From Psychrobacillus sp. NEAU-3TGS (GTDB lineage Bacteria > Bacillota > Bacilli > Bacillales_A > Planococcaceae), in the NCBI RefSeq assembly GCF_029955155.1, contig NZ_JAPNOZ010000012.1, forward strand, positions 389,510 to 453,509: DNA of 64,000 nucleotides, given 5' to 3'. The position numbers and the translations under genes are program-made. Within the stretch, counting starts at the first letter, position 1. Each line of letters begins with the position of its first letter. Positions 10,152-19,549 of this stretch are shown piece by piece. Below the pieces are notes generated by a model. It made no database searches and was not told where the DNA came from. It worked only from the letters and a program-made list of their open reading frames with translations.

Positions 10152-10831
10152 GTGCGCATCACATATCCAACCCCTCGAACTGTTTCAATAAGAGAAGCGA
10201 TTTCTTCAGGCAATTTTCTTCTCAAATGTCGTATATACACATCAACGACATTCGTTTCAACTTCTGTTTCATAACCCCAAACTTTTTCTAATATAATATC
10301 TCGAGTTAATACGATATTATTATTTTCCATGAAATAGACAAGCAAATCATACTCCGTCTTCGTTAGCAAGATTTCTTTATCTAGATAGAACACTTGATGT
10401 GCTTTTTGATCAATTGTTAAATGATTAATCTTCAAGTCAACGATTGCCGTTTGCGGACGTTCTACTCTTCTTAAAATGGCGCGTATCCGAGCTAGTAATT
10501 CTTCGATCGCAAAGGGCTTCACAACATAATCATCAGCCCCAGCCTCTAATCCCGATACCCGGTCTATTATGGCATCTCTTGCCGTTATTAAAATTATAGG
10601 CGTTTCTTTTTTCTTACGAATCCTACGACAAATTTCTAAGCCATTTAAATTAGGTAGCATAACGTCTATTAGCATCAAATCATAATCATTAGCTAATGCT
10701 AACTCTGCTCCTTCTCTACCGTCATGAGAAACCGTCACAAGAAAATTTTCATGTTTTAGTTCTAGTTCTACAAATTTAGCGATATTTATCTCGTCTTCTA
10801 TAAGTAAAATATGCCGCTGCAATATAGACAA
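10148..10831 (-). CDS. OmpR-family response regulator
   Basis: The 227-residue regulator has a receiver domain (acidic pocket EDE at 12-14, phospho-acceptor Asp56 in LIDVMLP, Thr83, Lys105 in VVKPF) and a C-terminal winged helix ending in RGVGYVMRT that binds DNA. It precedes its kinase with an ATGA overlap, so the two are translated together. It resembles ArlR/YkoG-type regulators. Confidence 0.95.
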   Translation of the reverse strand: MSILQRHILLIEDEINIAKFVELELKHENFLVTVSHDGREGAELALANDYDLMLIDVMLPNLNGLEICRRIRKKKETPIILITARDAIIDRVSGLEAGADDYVVKPFAIEELLARIRAILRRVERPQTAIVDLKINHLTIDQKAHQVFYLDKEILLTKTEYDLLVYFMENNNIVLTRDIILEKVWGYETEVETNVVDVYIRHLRRKLPEEIASLIETVRGVGYVMRT

Positions 10832-10855
10832 ATCCTTTCAAAAATGCCGTTCATG

Positions 10856-12534
10856 TTATGGATGAACGGCACTAGAATATACAAAATTATTTTTACCAAG
10901 TTTTTTTGCCTCATACAATGCCACGTCTGCATTTATTAATAGCTCATTTACAGTATGCCCATCATGCGGAAAAATGGAAACCCCAATCGAGATAGTCGGT
11001 GAAAAATGAATGGTGTCGATCATCCAACCTTTTTTAAATGTATACTGGATGGATTGAATGATTGTTTCAAGCATAACACTTTTCTCATCCATATAATCAT
11101 TGATTTGATCAATTACAATGACAAATTCATCCCCACCAAAACGGTATATTTTATACTGTTGTAGAACACTTTGCTCTAAATTTTCCGCAAAATGTTTTAA
11201 AAAATGATCTCCCATATCATGCCCAAACTGATCGTTAACCTCTTTAAAATTATCACCGTCTATATATAGTAATGCTATATTTGTATTAGTTTTAGATGCT
11301 AATTGAATAGCTTCTGGCATTTTTCATAGAACATACGTCTATTTGGTAAACCTGTCAAACTATCATGGAATGCCAAAAATTTCAGCTGTTCCTCTAATGC
11401 CCGTTTTTCCGTAATCTCTCTAGATACAAAAACATACCACTTTTGTTCTTCATCATAAACTGTGCTTTGTACTGTCGTAATGGTTGTATCTGTCCATATA
11501 GTGGACTCATCTTTTGTTTTTATCAGAAGCTCCGTGCGGATTTTGTTATTATTATTTTGCATCAGAGTCGTTTTCAAATTTTCTATTAGATAAGAAGATT
11601 CCTTAGCGATTATATTCAAATAATACGTTCCAAGTAATTCTTCTTTTTCATAATTTAAAATAGTTTCATGACTTGGAGAGGAATACAATAAATAGCCATC
11701 TTCATCTGTAATAGCGATTAGATCATTGGAATGTTCTGTTATCAATTTAAAAGAACGTTCAATATTACGTAGTTCCGTCATCATTTGTTTCTTTTCTGTG
11801 TTGTCAAATTGAATCGTCAAATATTTCTCAATAATTCCATTTTCATTGGTGATTGGTATAATCGTTGCATCTACCCAGTAGAAGGAACCATATTTTGTTC
11901 GATTACGGATTTGACCCCTCCAAATCTCTCCTTTTTGGATGGATACCCACATCTGCTTAAAATAACTATCTTCATGATAGTTTGAATTAATCATCCAAAA
12001 TGATTTTCCAATTAGCTCTTCTTTTTGGAACTTGCTAGTTGACTCAAATAATTCATTTACCATTTCAATGATCCCTTTTTCATTCGTCATTGCGACAAGG
12101 GCTGCATCATTTACTCCTTTACGATAACTCTCTAATATATAAGTAGACTCTTGTAATTCTTTTGTTTTAATCACTTCTCTTGTTGTTGCTAGAATATACA
12201 CATTATCTCCATCAAAAACGGGAATCGCCAACGTTTCGTTTACAAATGTTGCCCCTTTTATACAGTGATGATCTTGATAAGAAATAGATTGTTTAAGCGT
12301 ACACGCTCGATTGTAATGATAGATAATCGTTTTACAATGAAAATCATCGAAGCATTGCTCTAATTGTCTGCCCTGTGGATTTTCGTTAAAGATTTCCTCT
12401 GCTTTTTTATTGATATATTCATAGATAAAAGTATTTCCTTCTTTACGCATGAAAAACACATATTCGTCTACTAAATCATATAATAAATGGAATTGTTTTT
12501 GCGTAATAATTGGGTAAGACATTTTCTTAAACAA
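10856..12534 (-). pseudogene. PAS-PAS-PAS-GGDEF protein (putative diguanylate cyclase), frameshifted
   Basis: The first frame (12534 down to 11299, 411 residues) has three PAS-like sensor units and the start of a GGDEF domain (FHDSLTGLPNRRMFYEK). The second frame (11320 to 10856, 154 residues) carries the rest, including DGDNFKEVND and the intact active-site motif RFGGDEF. The frames join perfectly if the A-run at 11320-11324 (minus strand) has six A instead of five. The intact protein would be about 560 residues, cytosolic, making cyclic di-GMP. No RxxD inhibitory site is visible before GGDEF. Real mutation and sequence error are both possible. Confidence 0.85.
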
Positions 12535-12701
12535 ACTCCTATCACTTTCTGTCCTTATATCCTATAATCATATGTATTTAGTGTTCAACATACAAGTATT
12601 TTAGTTTATATTCTTTACGAACATTTAATAAAATTGACACGATTTAACACTATGCAAAATCGCAAAAACAAAGTATATTATTAATGCAAATAATTTTATA
12701 A

Positions 12702-12719
12702 GGCAAAGTTCGCTTTGCC
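12702..12719 (+). ncRNA. UUCG-capped hairpin preceding the tRNA-like RNA
   Basis: GGCAAAG and CTTTGCC form a perfect 7-bp stem closed by a TTCG tetraloop. It lies directly against the tRNA-like sequence and probably belongs to the same transcript. Confidence 0.55.
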
Positions 12720-12786
12720 GAGGGAAGGCAAATGGTGCGCCACCAGTTTTGAGCTGGTCCTAGTAGGTTCGATTCCTACCCCGAAA
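12720..12786 (+). ncRNA. tRNA-like RNA or decayed tRNA
   Basis: A tRNA-like fold is visible: a D-arm (GGC/GCC with GG in the loop), a 5-bp anticodon arm ACCAG/CTGGT with loop TTTTGAG (would read as anticodon TTG, Gln), and a perfect T-arm GTAGG-TTCGATT-CCTAC. The acceptor stem is only about 3 bp (GGG/CCC), U8 is absent and no CCA follows, so it is not a normal tRNA. It is a tRNA pseudogene or a tRNA-like small RNA. The surrounding gap 12535-12869 holds nothing else that I recognise. Confidence 0.5.
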
Positions 12787-12869
12787 TTTTTTATGCAATT
12801 CGAAATGAAAAATTTCTGGGACCTAGGATGACTATGCTCATTTATTGGTTTCTTTAGGGGGCGCTTTTT

Positions 12870-13415
12870 TTGATAAAAAAACGAGATTTGCATGAATGTA
12901 CTTCTCTATATGAACTTATGTCTGATCCAACTGTACTGCCTTATGTACGCCATAAAGCATACTCAGCAGATGAATATTGGTTTTCAACGAAACAATTGAT
13001 GGAAGAAGAGGAATCTGGAACGGTAATCACCCGTACGATTGTAAGTGATTACGGTCAACCAATTGGTACGATCAATTTGTTCGATATTGAAGATGGAGCT
13101 GGATTTTTGGGTACATGGATTGGTACTCAATTTCAAGGGCTTGGCTACAATAAGAAAGCAAAAGAACAATTTTTAGAGGAATTATTTTTTGAGCTAGATA
13201 TTCATACAGTATTTTTACGTATTCGTAAAACAAATCCAAAGAGCATTCGTGCTGCGGAAAAACTGCCATATACGATTAAAGCAAACGAATCACATCCTTC
13301 TATTTATGCAGAGATTAACAAAAAACAAGAAGTTTATGACTTGTACTATATTCCAAAAGACTTGTTCCACTTAGTGATGATGCAACAAAATAACGAAGAA
13401 GAACAAGCGATGTAA
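12870..13415 (+). CDS. GNAT-family N-acetyltransferase
   Basis: The 181-residue protein has the RimJ/RimL-type GNAT layout: an N-terminal substrate part (SLYELMSDPTVLPYVRHKAYS), a beta-strand region GQPIGTINLFDIEDG, and the acetyl-CoA-binding segment GTQFQGLGYNKKAKEQFL. The classical Q/RxxGxG/A loop reads QGLGYN. Translation starts at a TTG (12870) after the purine-rich site TTTAGGGGG. The acceptor substrate is unknown. A terminator hairpin follows at 13465. Confidence 0.85.
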   Translation: MIKKRDLHECTSLYELMSDPTVLPYVRHKAYSADEYWFSTKQLMEEEESGTVITRTIVSDYGQPIGTINLFDIEDGAGFLGTWIGTQFQGLGYNKKAKEQFLEELFFELDIHTVFLRIRKTNPKSIRAAEKLPYTIKANESHPSIYAEINKKQEVYDLYYIPKDLFHLVMMQQNNEEEQAM

Positions 13416-13464
13416 TGTAAAGCTTTTGCCAAATAGTTTATGATTTAAGATAAATAAATATGTA

Positions 13465-13497
13465 AGCAGCATCTCTATTTTGGAGATGCTGCTTTTG
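13465..13497 (+). terminator. Terminator after the acetyltransferase
   Basis: AGCAGCATCTC and GAGATGCTGCT form an 11-bp stem with a short loop followed by TTTT. Confidence 0.85.
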
Positions 13498-13579
13498 TGT
13501 GAGTTTCTTACTTAAGTACTGATGAATATCCGAACATTTTTTCTATAGCAAACGTTAGTATAGATCTTATAATAAATAA

Positions 13580-13617
13580 ATGAACTCCGATTAGGTTACC
13601 CTATATCGGAGCTCATT
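13580..13617 (-). terminator. Hairpin after the YfhE-like gene
   Basis: AATGAGCTCCGAT pairs with ATCGGAGTTCATT on the minus strand just after the stop codon; the T-tract (TTATTTATT) is broken, so termination strength is uncertain. Confidence 0.55.
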
Positions 13618-13624
13618 AAGATGT

Positions 13625-13768
13625 TTACTTTTTATTATGGCTTTGATTTTTCTTTGTTGTCGCTTTATCCGCACGATTGAATTCCTTTTGATAGATAACT
13701 TCTTGCATAGAGCTCAACCCATTATTTTTCATGGTGAACTGCTCATGTGGTTCTTTACGACTCTTCAT
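13625..13768 (-). CDS. YfhE-like small protein
   Basis: A 47-residue, highly charged protein reads from ATG at 13768 behind the site AGGAGTG. Its core NNGLSSMQEVIYQKEFNRAD matches what I recall of the short YfhE family of Bacillus (…SS-QEV-Y-REFK-ADRA). The function of that family is unknown. The longer frame upstream of this ATG has no ribosome binding site and is not used. Confidence 0.65.
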   Translation of the reverse strand: MKSRKEPHEQFTMKNNGLSSMQEVIYQKEFNRADKATTKKNQSHNKK

Positions 13769-13868
13769 TCGGAACACTCCTTTCGTTTTAGTCCTTATCA
13801 GTTTTTCCTTTGTTCTCATTGATATTCGATATAAAAAATTAATAAAAATGATTTCATGTATTTTTGGG

Positions 13869-14482
13869 GTATGCCGCACATAATAGGGAAACTGCGCGGT
13901 AATGAGTTGAATGAAGTATCTGCTAGGATTTCCGCTGCAGGGCGGACGCTTTCCGCGGGGTGAGCGATAAGCCATCACCGACGCTACGCTTACGATGTGA
14001 TGGCTTATCTGTCTCACTCATCCCGCTGGAGTCGCCGCCCTTCCGCTTCAATCCAATAAAGCATGCTACTACCCTAATGCCACTAGCTATTAGGGAAATG
14101 TTAAGCATTACTTCGCCCAAACAACAAGCGTACTTAGATGGATAAGTAATACCAATAAATAGTTGAAAAAGACGAGCCGAGCTTTATCCTAATAAACGAG
14201 CTACATATTTGGTGATAGCATTGTCTAATTTGGTTTTATTTTTATGGAGTGGTAAACTTGATAAATTCAAAACTTTGATACCTGCAGACACCAAATTAGC
14301 AGTCCATACATAATGATTGAAGCGGAAGGCGGCGACTCCTGCCGGAATAGCATGAGCTGAAAGCCCCGCAGGAGCGAGAGCTCCGAGGAGATTGAAGCCA
14401 TGCCGGCGGAAAGCGTCCGCCTGAAGCGAAAATCATAGTGAACCCTTAATAGGGCAACTTACCGCGCAGTTTCCCTATACTG
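13869..14482. mobile_element. Composite inverted-repeat element, no transposase
   Basis: TAGGGAAACTGCGCGGTAA occurs near 13884-13902 and again as its exact reverse complement near 14470-14488, bounding about 600 bp. Inside, each end carries a GC-rich hairpin block in opposite orientation: GGCGGACGCTTTCCGCGG near 13945, and its relative GCGGAAAGCGTCCGCCTG near 14407. Nothing inside looks coding. The structure suggests a non-autonomous mobile element or two head-to-head copies of a dispersed repeat. This accounts for most of the gap 13769-14592. Confidence 0.65.
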
Positions 14483-14518
14483 ATCGACAATCATAAAACT
14501 TATAATTCCTTAAGCCAT

Positions 14519-14561
14519 AAAAAAGCAGAAGAAGAAAATATCTAATTTCCTTCCCCTGCTA
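14519..14561 (-). terminator. Terminator of the murG-like gene
   Basis: An imperfect stem AGCAGGGGAAG / CTTCTTCTGCT on the minus strand ends in six T, some 30 bp after the stop. Confidence 0.7.
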
Positions 14562-14592
14562 TATTTTTCATACTTACTGAGCAGTGCCATTT

Positions 14593-15668
14593 TTATTTTT
14601 TATACGTAAGTAATAACTCTGTGAATTGGTCTGGTGTTTTAGATGAATCTGCCGTAAATTGTTTATCGATTATTTCCTCTTTATATTTTACTAAATCAGA
14701 TAGTGTATCCATAAAACTTTTCGTTGTTAAGTGCTCTTCTTCTATCTTTAGTGCATATCCTTTATTTTCGAAAAAGTTAGCATTCAACACTTGATCTCCT
14801 CTACTTGCATGAATCGATAAGGGGATTAACAGCATTGGTTTTTTTAACTCCAGGAATTCAAATATAGAATTTGATCCTGCACGACTTATTACATAATCTG
14901 ATATCTTTAATAAGTGAGGTAATTCATCTGTTACATATTCAAATGCGATATAATTAGGCTTACCTGTTAATGTTGCATCCAAATTTCCTTTTCCACAAAG
15001 ATGAATAATTTGGAACTTGCTTGTTAAAGCATCGATATTTTCTTTAATCACTTCATTAATCTTAGCGGAGCCTTGGCTTCCCCCCATTATGATTAATGTA
15101 TCTTTCTCAGCTTGAAAGCCTGTCAGTCTTTCGGCAACTTGCTCATTACCAAAAAATAAATCGGGACGTATGATAGCTCCAATAGAAGATGCTTTTTCTT
15201 TTGGCAAATAGTTTAGTGTTTCTTCAAACACTGTAAAAATATGTTCCGCAAAAGAAGATGCAATCTTATTTGCAAGTCCTGGTGTTAAATCGGATTCATG
15301 GATTACTACCGGGATATTTGCAAGCTTTGCGGCGATAGCAACCGGAACTGAGACGAACCCACCTTTTGAGAAAACGATTGACGGCTTTACTTTTCTTAGT
15401 ATACTTAATGCTTGTAATGTACCGTATAATACTTTAAATGGATCGGAAAAGTTTTTTACCGAGAAATATCTTCGTAGCTTACCATTGAAATCGAATGATA
15501 AGGTAATGTCGGAAAATTTTCTTGAATAATTGTTTTTTCGATACCATCATATGAGCCAATATAATGGATTTTATATCCTTTTTTTATTAACTCAGGGATA
15601 ATTGCTTCATTTAACGAAACGTGACCAGCAGTTCCCCCACCCGTTAATACGATTGTGTTATTATTCAT
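14593..15668 (-). pseudogene. MurG-like UDP-GlcNAc glycosyltransferase, frameshifted
   Basis: The reading from ATG at 15668 gives the family start LTGGGTAGHVSLNEAIIPEL, then stops at 15456. The continuation, in another frame, is KLRRYFSVKNFSDPFKVL, the donor-binding half IIMGGSQGSAKINE, and ISRAGSNSIFEFLELKKP, ending at 14593. One missing base near 15493 (A-run in TTTCAATGG) joins the halves into a protein of about 358 residues. The family transfers GlcNAc to lipid I in peptidoglycan synthesis. This is probably the second, non-dcw copy seen in some Bacilli (murG2); the main murG would lie elsewhere. Confidence 0.85.
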
Positions 15669-15701
15669 TCATAATCTCCTAACTATTTTAAAACTTAAAG
15701 G

Positions 15702-17067
15702 ATGTATGCCAAAATGCATGAAACGAAATCACTACCCGAAAAAAGTAAATATATGATTAAAATTGTTGTACCTATCTTAATCACACAAGTCGCACTTTAT
15801 TTAATGACCTTTTTTGATATATTAATGACAAGTAAATATAGTATTGATCATCTAGCAGGTGTTTCTATTGGATCCTCCATTTGGGTTCCTGTCTATACCG
15901 GTTTAACTGGTATATTAATAGGCATTACGCCCATTGTAGCACAATTTATCGGTGCAAAAAGATAGAAGATGTACGAACCTTTGTACAACAAGTTTTTATA
16001 TTGCTATATTTCTAGCGTTTATCGTTTTTCTGGGAATATTATTGTTAATCGATCCAGTATTGAATTTAATACCCCTTGAAGATAGTGTACGCTTAGTCGC
16101 TAAGAAATATTTATATATGATGAGTATTGGTCTTGTTCCCTTATTTTTATATAGTGTCCTTCGTTCCTTTATCGATGCTTTAGGGAAGACAAGAGTTTCC
16201 ATGTTTATCACTTTATTATCGGCGCCGATTAACATCGCTTTAAACTATGTGTTTATTTACGGGAAGCTTGGCTTTCCTGCACTCGGCGGAGTTGGTGCCG
16301 GTCTTGGATCTGCGGTTACTTATTGGCTAATTCTAATTATCGCAATCATCATTGTTTATAAAAATAAACCGTTCTCAGAGTTATTGATCTTTAAATTCTG
16401 GCGTAAACCATCTTTTGCAAAAATGGGTACGCTAACTAAAATTGGTGTACCGATAGGATTGGCGCTTTTCGCTGAAACAACTATTTTTTCAGCTGTAACC
16501 ATTCTGATGAGCAAGTATTCGACCGAGGTCATTTCTGCTCATCAAATAGCCATGAACTTTACTTCCCTTCTTTACATGATCCCGCTTAGTATAGCGATGG
16601 GAGCAACGATTTTAGTAGGTCATGAAGTGGGAGCTAAACGATATAAAGATGCGAAAACCTATAGTTGGTTAAGTGTAGGAACAGCCGTATTTTTCAGTTT
16701 TATCTCTTCTTCTATTCTGTTAATATTCCGAGAACTGATCGCCGCTCTTTATACGGACGATCAATATGTAATCTCGTTAACAGTGCAATTTTTCTTGTTT
16801 GCAGCGCTTTTCCAATTATCAGATGCAATTCAAGCACCCGTACAAGGTGCATTACGTGGATATAAAGATGTAACAGTCACGTTTATCATGGCTATTATCT
16901 CTTACTGGATTATCGGACTGCCTACCGGATATTATCTAGCTACTTATACTTCTTTTGAACGTTTCGGCTACTGGATCGGATTAATAGTCGGACTTACAGT
17001 TGGAGCCATTACACTTGTTACTAGACTCATATACTTACAAAAAAGAGTAACAAAAAACGACGCTTAA
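15702..17067 (+). pseudogene. MATE-family multidrug/Na+ antiporter, two frameshifts
   Basis: The first frame (15702-15965) holds the MATE start (VPILITQVALYLMTFFDILM, IVAQFIGAK) and the last (15952-17067) the remaining ten or so membrane helices, with conserved SALGKTRVSM and PVQGALRGYKD segments. A short middle stretch (IEDVRTFVQQVF) is in a third frame. Adding one A to the A5 run at 15956-15960 and one T to the T5 run at 15993-15997 restores one frame of about 455 residues. The likelier start is ATG at 15714, 12 nt after AAAGG. It exports cationic compounds if functional. Confidence 0.85.
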
Positions 17068-17080
17068 ATGCGTCGTTTTC
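17055..17080 (+). terminator. Terminator after the MATE gene
   Basis: AAAACGACGC (17055-17064) pairs fully with GCGTCGTTTT (17071-17080). It overlaps the stop codon. Confidence 0.85.
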
Positions 17081-17196
17081 TATTTATTATTTTTCGTTGA
17101 ATTTATAAATACCCATAACAAAAAGGCTTCTACTATTTGAAATAACCTGTGGAAATTATAACTGGTCACAATCAATATCGACTCATTCCAAGTAAA

Positions 17197-17301
17197 CTTG
17201 CTTTTTTGAGAACTAGTTGCTATCATCGGCAATTTGGTTGCTTTCCAACTAGAATTAATTGCTTTGAATGGTCGGTTGGTTGCCCTTAGCCATTTATTGG
17301 G
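17197..17301 (+). repeat. 21-bp-phased TTGCT repeat array, copy A
   Basis: TTGCT or TTGCC occurs at 17198, 17217, 17238, 17259 and 17280, spacings 19, 21, 21, 21. Between the motifs the sequence is mostly unconserved. The array ends with CCCTTAGCCATTTATTGG, shared with the copies at 48.5 and 48.7 kb. It occupies the gap between the convergent MATE and CAP genes. Confidence 0.8.
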
Positions 17302-17377
17302 TATATACAGTAGTAAAGCTGTTTATTTTAGCAAGTCAATCAAGCTAGTAGCGTTTTATAATTTTCGAAAGGATTAA

Positions 17378-17410
17378 AAAACTACCAAGTTATACTATCT
17401 TGGTAGTTTT
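17378..17410. terminator. Bidirectional terminator after the first CAP gene
   Basis: AAAACTACCAAG and CTTGGTAGTTTT form a perfect 12-bp stem with A/T tails on both sides. Confidence 0.9.
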
Positions 17411-17417
17411 GTTTTAT

Positions 17418-18233
17418 TTATTTTCCGATGAACTGTTGTGTCCAGTAGTATCCACTATCCGATAAACCTACTCCTATGTGTGTGTACGATGGATTTAAAA
17501 TATTTGCTTTATGACCTGGCGACGCCATCCATGATTTTACAACTTCTGCTGCACTACGTTGACCTCTTGCAATATTTTCACCTGCAGATTTATACGTCAC
17601 ACCAAAAGATTTCATTTGATCAAATGGAGAACCGTATGTTGGACTCGTATGAGAGAAATAGTTTTTGTTTTTCATGTCCTGTGATTTTGCTAGAGCTGAT
17701 TGCGCTAGCTTTGTATCAATTTGTAAAGCTTTTAACCCCGCTTTTGCTCGTTCTTGATTGGTTAAATCTACTACTTGTTGAATTGCAGCTGGTACTTGCA
17801 CTGAATCATTGTTTTCTTTAGCTGGTTCTTTAACTACTGGTGGAGTTACTGGTGTTGCTGGTTTTTCTGATACTGGTGGTTTTACAGGAGTTACTGGTTT
17901 TTTTACTACCGGTGCTTTTTCAGTGACAACTGGCTTCTTAACAACTGGCGCTTTTTTAACTACTGTTGCTTTCTTGATAACTGTAGGTTGTTTAGCTCCA
18001 TTTATTACTTTAATATTAAGTGTTTTTAATTCTTTATTAATAATATTCTGAATTTCTACGTTATTTAAATTGTAATTATACTGAGACTGCCATTGATACG
18101 TAACGTATGTATTTGCCTCCGGAGTAGTTTGTGAATTTCCAGTTGTCATTGCTGCTTCTGCATTATTAGTTGATAGTAACAATCCACCTGCAAGTAATCC
18201 AACGATAATTGAATGCTTTTTCTTCATTTTCAT
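17418..18233 (-). CDS. Secreted CAP/SCP-domain protein (YkwD-like), copy 1
   Basis: The 271-residue protein has a signal peptide (KKKHSIIVGLLAGGLLLSTNNAEA), a variable stretch, then a low-complexity linker of Lys-Ala-Pro-Val repeats (VVKKAPVVKKPV...) at about 90-145, and a C-terminal CAP domain from about 155. The CAP domain keeps the family's TNQERAKAGL, YFSHTSP, AGENIARG, SWMASPGHKANIL and HIGVGL segments. Bacterial CAP proteins are extracellular and of uncertain activity; the linker suggests crossing of the cell wall. It is the twin of the gene at 18536. RBS GGAGGAAATG precedes the start. Confidence 0.88.
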   Translation of the reverse strand: MKMKKKHSIIVGLLAGGLLLSTNNAEAAMTTGNSQTTPEANTYVTYQWQSQYNYNLNNVEIQNIINKELKTLNIKVINGAKQPTVIKKATVVKKAPVVKKPVVTEKAPVVKKPVTPVKPPVSEKPATPVTPPVVKEPAKENNDSVQVPAAIQQVVDLTNQERAKAGLKALQIDTKLAQSALAKSQDMKNKNYFSHTSPTYGSPFDQMKSFGVTYKSAGENIARGQRSAAEVVKSWMASPGHKANILNPSYTHIGVGLSDSGYYWTQQFIGK

Positions 18234-18385
18234 TTCCTCCTTCTTTTGTGCCTCTTTATTGTAAACACTAAATCAGAAGAAAAATTCGAATAAAATATTC
18301 CAGTACAACCAATTAAAAAGAAAATGCTAGTATAACTAATGATTTTAGCAATTAAATTGGATAACTTAACCACTATACTCAAATA

Positions 18386-18416
18386 TTACGATTTATCCTC
18401 TGTTGACAGATTAATA
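18386..18416 (-). pseudogene. Duplicated tail of the 86-residue gene
   Basis: On the minus strand this stretch reads YINLSTEDKS then TAA, nearly the same as the C-terminus YINLSTEDRT of the gene at 19550-19810. It lies at the same distance upstream of CAP copy 1 as the real gene end lies upstream of CAP copy 2, so the CAP duplication included it. The gap 18234-18535 otherwise has the copied promoter region (TTGGATAACTTAACCAC) and a terminator. Confidence 0.75.
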
Positions 18417-18498
18417 TAAAACCCTCGTTATCGATAGATTTGTTACAAAGACTCTTTGGAGAATAATAAAAACAGACAATAGATTCAGAATAGCAAAA

Positions 18499-18527
18499 AA
18501 CCTACCAAGTTATCAACTTAGTAGGTT
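18499..18527. terminator. Terminator after the second CAP gene
   Basis: AACCTACCAAGTT pairs with AACTTAGTAGGTT around a short loop, with an A-run on the plus strand giving T on the minus strand. Confidence 0.85.
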
Positions 18528-18535
18528 CGAATAAA

Positions 18536-19396
18536 TTATTTTCCGATGAATTGTTGTGTCCAGTAGTAACCACTATCAGATAATCCAACTCCGATATGTG
18601 TATAAGATGGATTCATGATATTTGCTTTATGACCTGGTGATTCCATCCATGCTTTTACAACTTCTGCTGCACTGCGTTGACCCATTGCAATATTTTCTGC
18701 CGCTGCATTATACGTAATACCAAAAGATTTCATTTGATCAAATGGTGAACCGTATGTTGGACTTGTATGAGAAAAATAGTTTTTGTCTTTCATATCTTGT
18801 GATTTTGCTTGGGCTGATTGTGTAAGCTTTGTATCAATTTGCAATGCTTTCAATCCTGCTTTAGCACGTTCTTGATTGGTTAAGTCTACTACTTGTTGAA
18901 TCACTGAAGATACTTGTCCTGCTTCCGTGTTTTCTTTTACTGGTTCTTTCACTTCTGGCGTTGTTACGGGTGTAGCTGGGTTAACTGGAGTAGCTGGTTT
19001 TTCTGCTACTGGTGTTGATTCTTTTTCAGCCGGTTTTTCAACTACTGGCGCTTTTTCTTTTTCAGCTGCTGGTGCTTTTTCTTTTGCAACTGGCTTTTGA
19101 TCCTCTTGGACTGTTTTAGTGTTGAGTGATTTCTGTGCCTCTAGTAGTTCCTTCTTAATAGTCGGCTCTAGATTGTTTAGTTGCTCATTGACTAGATTTT
19201 GAATATCTAAGTTATTTAAATTGTAATTATACATAACGTTAATCGGAGACTGCCATTGATACATAATGGATGTATTTGCCTCGGAAGTAGTTTTTGAATT
19301 TCCAGTTATCATTGCTGCGTCAGCTGTATTCGTTGAAAGTAATAAGCCTCCTGCAAGTAATCCAACCATGATAGAATGTTTTTTATTCAATTTCAT
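18536..19396 (-). CDS. Secreted CAP/SCP-domain protein (YkwD-like), copy 2
   Basis: This 286-residue paralogue of the neighbouring CAP protein shares nearly all of its signal peptide and CAP domain. The middle differs: the linker here is Glu/Lys/Pro-rich (EKAPAAEKEKAPVVEKP...) instead of Val/Lys/Pro-rich, so the two proteins differ in linker charge. CAP landmarks TNQERAKAGL, YFSHTSP, ENIAMG, AWMESPGHKANIM and HIGVGL are intact. The start at 19396 follows AAGGAGGAA. Extracellular, role unknown. Confidence 0.88.
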   Translation of the reverse strand: MKLNKKHSIMVGLLAGGLLLSTNTADAAMITGNSKTTSEANTSIMYQWQSPINVMYNYNLNNLDIQNLVNEQLNNLEPTIKKELLEAQKSLNTKTVQEDQKPVAKEKAPAAEKEKAPVVEKPAEKESTPVAEKPATPVNPATPVTTPEVKEPVKENTEAGQVSSVIQQVVDLTNQERAKAGLKALQIDTKLTQSAQAKSQDMKDKNYFSHTSPTYGSPFDQMKSFGITYNAAAENIAMGQRSAAEVVKAWMESPGHKANIMNPSYTHIGVGLSDSGYYWTQQFIGK

Positions 19397-19549
19397 TTCC
19401 TCCTTCTTTTGTGCTCCCCTATTGTAAACACAAAAATAGCAGAAAAAATAGAATAAAATATTCCAGTAAGACCATTTTTAAAGAAAATGTTATTAGAAAC
19501 GACTGTTTTAAATGCTTAAATTGGATAACTTAACCACAATACTTAAATT

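Noticed and set aside
12720..12786. A functional tRNA-Gln
   Set aside because: The acceptor stem is about 3 bp, position 8 is not T and there is no CCA; the anticodon reading alone is not enough.
12696..12893. 65-residue frame on the minus strand
   Set aside because: It is the antisense reading of the tRNA-like RNA (GIEPTRTS is a common artefact of tRNA antisense translation).
17197..17301. Phased repeats as a CRISPR array
   Set aside because: Only 5-8 bases recur per 21-bp unit, no repeat of 24 bases or more exists, and no cas gene is in the window.
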